Positions 57,533 through 64,000 of a stretch of DNA of 64,000 bases are shown here, piece by piece (positions within the stretch are counted from its first letter, which is position 1; each line of letters opens with the position of its first letter). The stretch comes from Orychophragmus violaceus. Lineage: Eukaryota; Streptophyta; Magnoliopsida; Brassicales; Brassicaceae. The notes below the pieces were generated by a model that was not told where the DNA came from, ran no database searches, and worked only from the letters and a program-made list of their open reading frames with translations. The position numbers were made by a program, and so were the translations under genes. The stretch is from positions 63,329,728-63,393,727 of the forward strand of contig CM058236.1 of assembly GCA_030180135.1 (NCBI GenBank). The letters are read 5' to 3'.

Positions 57533-60070
57533 TGGTGAATGGTGATAGGTAGAAGGCACTGCCTTCATGGTATAGATCCATGATCTACCCAATATCGCGT
57601 TGTACGGGGCCGGTTTGTTTACTACTACAAACTCCAGGATTTCCTGTTGCCCCCCGGCGATGGATGGGAGTTTTATAGTTCCCATTGAGTAGGTGGTTTC
57701 GCCGTCGAACCCGGTTAATGGGGTTTTCCCTCCGGTCAGCATTGAGTCTTTGAAGCCCATCTTTCTGAAGGCGTCGTAGAACAAGAGATCCACCGAGCTC
57801 CCGGTGTCAATCATGACTCTGGAGAGTTCGAATCCGGCTACGTCGAGTTGGATCACCAAGGCGTCATCATGCGGTTTTTCGAGTTTGAAGGTTTCGCTCT
57901 CAGAGAATGTTATATGAGTGTCCGGTCCTTCGATTGGGACCATCTCCCTGAGTTCATTTGCAACTCGTCTCTGGTGAGCTTTGATCGAGTTTACCGAGTT
58001 CCGACAAAACCTCGAACCTCCCGATATGAAGTTGATCGTTTTGGGGAGGTTCGAACTACATAGTCCGAGCTTAGGCAAGCACTGGTTGGCCGGTTTCTTA
58101 GGAGCTGGAGGTGGCGTGATGACCGATCTCATTGACCCCCCGCAGCGAGCTAAGCTAAAGATTGCATCTATGCGTTTTCGAGAGGGGACTGGGGAGTCTG
58201 ATCCCTCCTTTTCTGGAGTCCTCTCGCGCTTAGATTGCGAATTCTTTTTGTTTTTCGATTTGCTCTTTCCTTTATCTTTCTTTTCGGGCTCCTTCTCCTC
58301 CGGTTCCGGAACCTCGCTGCTGTCGTTTTTAGCTGCCAGCAGGCGGTCTTTGGACCGGCACTCTTCGGAGGAGTGCCCTTTCTTGTCGTGGTACTTACAA
58401 TATTTGTTTGCATCGTAAGGCTTGCGCCATTGAGGCTTGCCATCTACTGTCAGACAGTGTTGTCCCTTGCCAGAAGATTCCTTTTTGTTGGTTTTCTTCT
58501 GGCTTGATTCTTCCTTTGCCGCAGCTACGGTTTCTTCGTACTTTGCGTAGTAAGTAGCTTTGTGCAGCGCGTCGTCCAAGGACGTGCACGGTCGGACCGC
58601 GAGCTCCTTTCTGAACTCCGATGTGTATAGGAGTCCGTTTTCTAGAGCCGCGATCGCTATGATTTCGTTTGGGTCGGCTATACGCGATTTGACTTCTCTG
58701 AACCTTGCGATGTAGGCTCTGAGAGTTTCGTCCGGCCCTTGTTTCAGAGCCCAGAGGTCGGCTTCCGAGGTTTTCTCTTCGATGAAGATCGAGTATTGCT
58801 TTAGAAAGATCGATACGAGCTGTGTGAAGTTGTCGATCGAGTTTCCTTCTAGACTGGCGAACCATTCTAGTGCGGTACCGGTGAGGTTTTCGGCGAAGAG
58901 TCTGCAGTACCCTGCTTCCTTTTCTTCATCGGTGAGGTGTGCTCTGGAGACCGCAAGCCTGAAAGCTCTAACGTGGGCCTTCGGGTCTGTAGTTCCCGCA
59001 TATTCCGGGATTTTGATTTTCCCAGTGTTCTGGATCCTCGCGCTAGCGATTCTATCTGTGAATGGGGTCCGGCGGGTCTGCTCGATAACTTGATCGATGT
59101 CTGGAGCCGCGCTTGTTGCCGAGTGGACCGCAGCTTGCAGACGCTGGATCCTGGCATATATGCTTTCGTCATCTATGTATGTTCGTTGGTCGAACATGGG
59201 GAGATGCGTGCTCCTCGGACGCGTATTGTTTGGTCCCCTAGTTCCGGCTTGTTGGGCTATCTCGCTCGGGGGAGGCCGAGCAGTGTTAGTCCCTGGCTCC
59301 GTCACTGGAGGACGCGTGCCGGAGGCGAAGGCTGATGCCCCCAACACCCGATGCCTGTTCGTTTCATAGCTCGTTGGCATGGGCGGGGGCGTCGGCAGTT
59401 GCGCTCCCTCAGGGGCCGTAATACCCGTCGAAGTTGAGGCCACGGTGTTTGAGCTGGGAAGTGCGTTTCCCGAGATCAGACTAAACACTGGGTAGCCGCT
59501 GTTTCCGGCCACAGAAGTCTGTCTCGGGGCTTCGGGAGTTATATAGTCCTCCTCAAAGTCCAGACGCATGCGAGGTAACGGGCTCCTCGTGGCGGTGTCT
59601 GCCGTGGTCCCTGTGGCGGGCCGTGGTCTGTTCCCGAGGTTCAGCAGACTGCTGTCGTGCATGTCTAGCCGGGCTAATACAGTCCGTTGTGTGGCCTCCT
59701 GATCATGCGATCTGTTGATTAGGACTGCTAGCATCTTACGGAGCTCTGCCATGCCATCGGTGACGGATCTCGTCAGACTTGGCGAGTCGGGGCGAGTCTG
59801 CGGAACAATCCGAGGGATTTGTACGTCCCCTTGGGAGCGATCCTCGGATCGTATCCAGGTTCGAGAGTTCGTTCTCTCGGTTGTCTGTGAAGTTGAGCCT
59901 GGGGGCGCAACTCCTAGAGACTGGGAAATAGGGATGCGGTCCCCTGTTCCGGATCCTGCTTGAGTCTGGGTCGACTCTGATCCGGTATTCCCGACTTGAA
60001 CGCTTGCGTTCGTTTGATCAAGGTCTTGCGACCTTGGCGATCCGACCGAAGCTGTTGCGTTGGGATCCAT
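57317..60070 (-). pseudogene. Tat gag and aspartic protease
   Basis: ATG 60070 (MDPNATASVGSPRSQ). A long Ser/Thr/Pro/Gln-rich N-terminus is followed by the gag core (KIPEYAGTTDPKAHVRAF, NLTGTALEWFASLEGNSID, LRAYIARFREVKSRI, LDDALHKATYYAKYEE), a CKYHDKKGHSSEEC zinc knuckle, a Lys-rich linker and the retropepsin (SRVMIDTGSSVDLLFYDAF, PYNAILGRSWIYTMKA). About 915 codons are open. The frame leaves the pol frame at a short insertion near 57533 and ends at 57317. Capsid and polyprotein processing in the family. Confidence 0.88.
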
Positions 60071-60124
60071 TTCCACGCTAGCGGGCTGTTGATCAGGTTC
60101 GTGTGTAAAGAATATCTATGAATG

Positions 60125-60143
60125 CTCCCCACAGACGGCGCCA
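60125..60143 (-). other. Primer-binding site of the Tat element
   Basis: The plus strand reads ctccccacagacggcgcca, three bases from the right LTR. Confidence 0.75.
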
Positions 60144-60146
60144 AAA

Positions 60147-60660
60147 TGTGGATCCTAAAACCCACACTCAGATTTAGAGTGTTTCAAGTGAGCTGATTTG
60201 TAAAGTAGGTGGGCTAGATTCTTGGTTGAACTAGATCAAGGAGCTTAACAATGGTGAAAAATAGATTTGTATTAATTTATTATATAAGAGTAGTAAGAAC
60301 TCCATAGAATCGCGATTACAAAGTCTTAGTGCTAGGTTCGAGTGTATCGTAAAGAATCGGATCCCTTCTCAAGTCACCGGAGTTTCCTTATATAGCCCTG
60401 GTCTTCACAACTACTCTTCGTGACTTGAGGAGTTAGTTCCAACCGCTCGCGAGATTTCCGGGATCGCACGTCAACTCACCTCCTCCTTCTTAGTCGGTTT
60501 ATTGCTAACGGCCCATGTCGTCATCTCCCGAGCTGTGCTGTGAAGTCGGAGCCTCTTCTGTTGATTTGGGCTTGGATGTGAACGCTTCCGGGCCCGCTTG
60601 TCGAAGACACATGAGGCCTTATCCAGCTAATTCACATGGGAGTGAATTTGGGCCCAAACA
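60147..60660 (-). repeat. Tat 5' LTR (right)
   Basis: 514 bp, TGTGGATCC...GCCCAAACA, followed by GATAG. Confidence 0.93.
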
Positions 60661-62343
60661 GATAGCTCTATCAAACGTGTGCAGTTGCTGAGATTTAGAC
60701 TCGCGAGATTGGTGACCATTGAGAGATCTGGGATTTCTATCAGATTTCTAGATCCCCGCATATCCATATCCTCGAGGTATGTAAGCGACTGAGAGAACAA
60801 ACATGTAGTAAGTTTAGTAAGTTACACACCTAGAAACTAGATCTGCAGCAATGCGTAATCTTGCAAACAATATGATAACGATAACGATTACGCTCGAAAC
60901 ATACCTCAACTCCTTCCCACAACTTCTCCAGCCCGTTGTTCTGCATTCTGAGCACAACAAGATCTTCACCATGAAAACTTGAAGGCAAACATCTTAACGG
61001 GTATCTATCCCAACAAAGTAATTTGAGGTTAGGGGGCAAATAGTCTAGACCTTGTGGTAAATGCAATCTGTTATGCATTGCCAACGAGTCTTCATAGATT
61101 CTCATAAACCGAAGATTTTTCATCCTTCTGAAGGCGCTTTTATCAATACTAAACTCTTCTATCTCTGCTAGATTCAATGATATACCAGAAAGCTTTTCAG
61201 CAACCTGAAAATAAAAAATGAAAGGTAAAATCCCCATCTTAACAAACAAACTGATGTATCATATAGACTGTGGTAAAATAAATGAGCACTTACAGTGTTA
61301 CCACTAAGAACATCGCAAACATCCTTTGAATCCACTAGGAATTCCCGTTTAGTAGGGTTCTTGGACTGTATGCGTACCATTTCCTTACCCATTTCTTGTA
61401 CTAAACAGTGCATCTGCACAATATTCCATCTTTCATGTATAAGGGAAAGATCAAGTAGGTTTTCAAGACCAGTACTAACATCTAAGTCACTATCTTCAAG
61501 AAGCAGCTTAATGTCATTGGTTTCCACATTATTCAATAGACAGGCAATGTATCGGAATATCGCCTTATCTTTTCTGCTACCTAGCCCTTCGTAGTCAACT
61601 TTCAGTGCTTCCTCGATTTTCCTGTTCAGACCTTTTCGAAGGCCATGCATCATCCAAGCCTCCTTGTCCCTCCCTCGCAAGTACGAACCTAAAGCTTTAA
61701 GACCCAAAGGAAGATAGCCCACATGACATGCAACTTCAGCTGCAAGCTCTGTAAAACCAGGACGAGGATAGCTTTGCCTGAAAGCATATCGGCATAACAT
61801 CTCTAATGCTAGTGTATCAGATGGTAGACCAACCTTGTAAACACAATCAATCCCATTCGCCCTTAGGAGATGCCTATCTTTTGTAATCACAATAATTCTG
61901 CTCCCACCTCCAAACCAATGAGCCTGACCAGCCAAGGTATCTAACACTACTTGATCATCAATATCATCAAGAACGATGAGAACTTTCTGGTGCTTTAACC
62001 TATCTCTTACCGCACCTAAATGATCTATTCGTACGTGCCTTTTGCCTAAAATTTCAGACAGGAAATTTCTTTGCAAGTCTAACCTCATGTTATAGTCGTC
62101 CGGGTTGGATCTTCTATAAACCTTCATACTCTTAGTTACGAAAGCCCTGTCTATGAATATACTACGTTGGAAGTTATTAGCGAGTCTATTAAACACAGCT
62201 CTCGCAATGGTAGTCTTGCCGATTCCAGAAGGACCCCAAATCCCAACCATCCTAACTTCCTCAGATTCCAAACGCAACCGTGAACGCAGCTCCGCGATAT
62301 GATCTTCCATTCCAACATAGTCATCAAAATCCTTTGGTGGGGT

Positions 62344-62786
62344 TAGGGATGTTTAAACGGGCCTAATTTAAACGGGCCTAAACGGGCATGTGTTTTAAAA
62401 TGAGCCCGTTTAGGCCCGTTTATCACATAAATTTAAACGGGTCTAAACGGGCTAACCCGTTTAAGCCTGTTTATTAAACGGGTTTTGATATTTTTAAACG
62501 GGTACCCGTTTAGGCCCGTTTAAGTTTTTTTTTCAAATTTTTTTTCCATTTTTTTCTTGAATTTTTTTCCGTTCCAACGAGTCAATTTTTTTAAATTTTT
62601 TTTTTTTGTAAAACAAAAAAATATATAAACGGGCCTAAACGGGTACCCGTTAATTTAACGGGCCTAAACGGGCGGACCTAAACGGGTTGAAGTATAAACG
62701 GGCTTAAACGGGTACGGGCCTAAACGGGTACGGGTCTAAACGGGCCGGGCCTAAACGGGCCGGGCCCGCCCGTTTTAACATCCCTA
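62344..62786. mobile_element. hAT-type MITE with AAACGGGCC subterminal repeats
   Basis: 443 bp with inverted ends TAGGGATGTTTAAACGGGC and TAGGGATGTTAAAACGGGC and a perfect 8-bp duplication GGTGGGGT (62336-62343, 62787-62794). About twenty copies of AAACGGGCC or its complement crowd both flanks around an A/T-rich centre. No coding capacity. It interrupts the NB-ARC exon of the TNL gene between KLKLTP and PKDFDDYVG. Confidence 0.95.
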
Positions 62787-62855
62787 GGTGGGGTTAACTT
62801 CAGTTTACACGAAATGTCATCGGTGATATCTTCAATCATTTTAGCTTCATCATCC

Positions 62856-63344
62856 CTAACAAAAAATCATAATTTTTCACATAGATGAAACAACAAGTAC
62901 CTAACCCAAATACTCAATACATACATAAGCACAAATGATTGATTTTAGAACGTCATACCAGTTCTTAGAATGATATCCGAGGGTGTTCTTGCAAGTCTTA
63001 TAATTTTGATATTTTTTAGAAGAATTATAATTTTGATATATTTTTAGAAGAATGATAATTTATGTTTTTTTTTGGTTTTATTGTTTCGGTTCAAGATCAG
63101 TATGATAATTAGACGAATAAAATTGTGTAATTTAATATTTTTGAGAACTACAAAGAGAATTGTTAGCGAAAGAGAGAAAACTGAAATTTGGTGTTTGAAA
63201 GGACAAGACTAAGCTCAACGGCACTGATAACATGACATATGAGGAAACAGAACAGTGAACAAGCCAAACAAATTTGGCAAAAAAAAAAAAAAAAACAAGC
63301 CAAACAAAGCCAACCTGTTGGCTCAGCCTACTGCAGCTTATCAC
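62856..63344. other. TNL upstream/intron region
   Basis: The acceptor ttttttgttag (62866-62856) opens the NB-ARC exon on the minus strand, so an intron follows to the right. The TIR exon expected next was not found in this stretch, which is AT-rich with an A-run at 63278-63294. Confidence 0.5.
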
Positions 63345-63508
63345 AATTCATGGCAGAAACTGCCTGCGAGTCTTCTGAAATGCAACATTGGCGGGTCAGT
63401 GGATATAGAAATTGTGGTGCATCATGGGTACTACGGAATGACGCTGGAATAGTGGTGGCGCATAGTAGAAGAGCCTTTTCAAATATTATTGATTTCAAAG
63501 AAGAATTA
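63345..63508 (+). pseudogene. LINE-type RNase H fragment
   Basis: Frames give CNIGGS, GASWVLRNDAGIVVAHSRRAFS, the start of the RNase H domain typical of plant LINE ORFs (GAAWVLRD, HSRRAF pattern), with at least one shift near 63405. It is cut on the right by the Copia-like LTR. Confidence 0.6.
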
Positions 63509-64000
63509 TGAACTCAAAGATTAATAAAGAATAACTCTCTTTTATTAGCTTAAGAAACTCACTCAAAACTTAAGCTCTCAATCTCTCATAAAACTCATAA
63601 GTTATGCCACAACCTTGGCATCTCCTTATATAGAGATCTCTCATACCTTTTTCCTTATCCTAATAGGAAATACTTCTTATTAGATAACTCCTAATAAATA
63701 GAAAACTAACAATTAGATAACTCCTAATTATTTAGGCAAGTATTTAGATAACTCCTAAATATTTCCTTTTTCCTTATTCTTCAAGATAGCTTGATTTACA
63801 AGCTTACTCCAACATTCTCCCCCTTAAGCTTGAAATCCTTTTCTTCAACATCTCGAACTCCAATGAGATCTCTCATCTCTTGTATCTTCATAAGGCCACG
63901 CATCTCCTCTTTACATTAGGTAAACTTGAGAATATCCTTTTCACTCCAAGCTGCAATCTTCACTCCAAGATCTTCATAGCTCAACACACAACCATAAACA
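63509..64000 (-). mobile_element. Copia-like element: 3' LTR and 3' end of the internal region
   Basis: A 306-bp LTR at 63509-63814 (TGAACTC...CCAACA on the plus strand; TGTTGGAGTAAGC...GAGTTCA on the minus). Next to it the minus strand reads AAGCTTAAGGGGGAGAA, a copia-style polypurine tract, with upstream frames ending FKLKGENV-like. The LTR contains ttagataactcctaa-type internal repeats. The 5' part lies beyond the window. Confidence 0.65.

Larger units (their letters stand above)
49757..60660 (-). mobile_element. Tat-lineage gypsy retrotransposon with antisense ORF (young copy)
   Basis: 10.9 kb. Two 514-bp LTRs (49757-50270, 60147-60660) differ at about seven sites by eye (1.4%). Flanks GGTAG (49752-49756) and GATAG (60661-60665) agree at 4 of 5 bases. 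Minus-strand gag, protease, RT, a second RNase H domain and integrase are all present; the extra RNase H and a plus-strand ORF between pol and the 3' LTR are Tat-lineage marks. It is inserted in the LRR exon of a TNL gene. Three small shifts and a stop inactivate pol, but catalytic residues are retained. Confidence 0.93.
48758..62855 (-). pseudogene. TIR-class NBS-LRR resistance gene, split by two insertions
   Basis: Minus-strand exons: 62855-61294 (NB-ARC), 61204-60905 and 60788-60661 continuing at 49756-48758. NB-ARC motifs: GIWGPSGIGKTTIARAVF (P-loop), KVLIVLDDIDDQVVLDTL (kinase-2), GGGSRIIVITKDRHLL, GYLPLGLKALGSYLRG (GLPL), VQMHCLVQEMG (MHD region, here MHC). LRRs follow (MKNLRFMRIYEDS, NLKLLCWDRYPLRCLPSSF, LEKLWEGVE, SRNLIEIPDLS, SIGNLKNLERLYLSNC), then a C-JID-like end and a basic tail (ERSRKRIK). 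A hAT MITE interrupts the NB-ARC exon and a Tat retrotransposon the LRR exon; the frame otherwise stays open. No TIR exon lies in the window. Family role: intracellular detection of pathogen effectors. Confidence 0.88.

Overview
The window is nuclear DNA of a flowering plant, almost certainly a Brassicaceae species (Brassica/Arabidopsis type). The reasons are spliced plant genes with GT-AG introns, Athila and Tat gypsy elements, a DUF1985/GRF-type VANDAL MULE, a DUF674 gene and a TIR-class NBS-LRR gene. The genus cannot be fixed from sequence alone. Gene names are from memory of Arabidopsis families; no search was run.

Only four coding genes look intact: a conserved plastid-type protein (33688-34954, +), the V-ATPase proteolipid c'' (35524-36443, -), a small GRF-type zinc-finger protein inside a transposon (41760-42425, +) and a DUF674 protein (46428-48056, -). 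Gene remnants are an A20-finger (SAP) fragment (34-243), the front of a UIEF/UAP56-binding-type gene (1329-2340), and a TNL resistance gene spread over 48758-62855.

Most of the rest is nested mobile DNA. (1) 2341-16172: Athila-like gypsy element, minus strand, carrying a 3.1-kb solo LTR (6917-10045, TSD TGGTG) and a TRIM-like mini-retroelement (11618-12431, TSD TATTC). (2) 16173-18612: 5'-truncated L1-type LINE. (3) 20293-31007: Tat-like gypsy element (TSD TAAAT) that kept gag, protease and an antisense ORF but lost RT and integrase; a hAT transposon (23585-26723) sits in the antisense ORF. (4) About 36.8-45.8 kb: VANDAL-like MULE with a dead mudrA-type transposase, an intact GRF protein and a decayed DUF1985 gene. 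Its introns and spacers are packed with a short motif like the one reported for the VANDAL21 anti-silencing protein VANC. An Athila-family solo LTR (39362-40559, TSD TGCCT) cuts the transposase. (5) 49757-60660: young Tat element with two 514-bp LTRs, inserted in the LRR exon of the TNL gene; a 443-bp hAT MITE (62344-62786, TSD GGTGGGGT) interrupts its NB-ARC exon. (6) 63509 to the end: 3' LTR and tail of a Copia-like element next to a LINE RNase H scrap.

The most interesting material is the VANDAL copy with its motif arrays, the intron-containing antisense ORFs shared by the two Tat elements, the CGATCG-centred short repeats scattered through the Athila family (LTR, leader and in-frame in gag-pol), and the TNL gene whose visible exons appear damaged only by two insertions.
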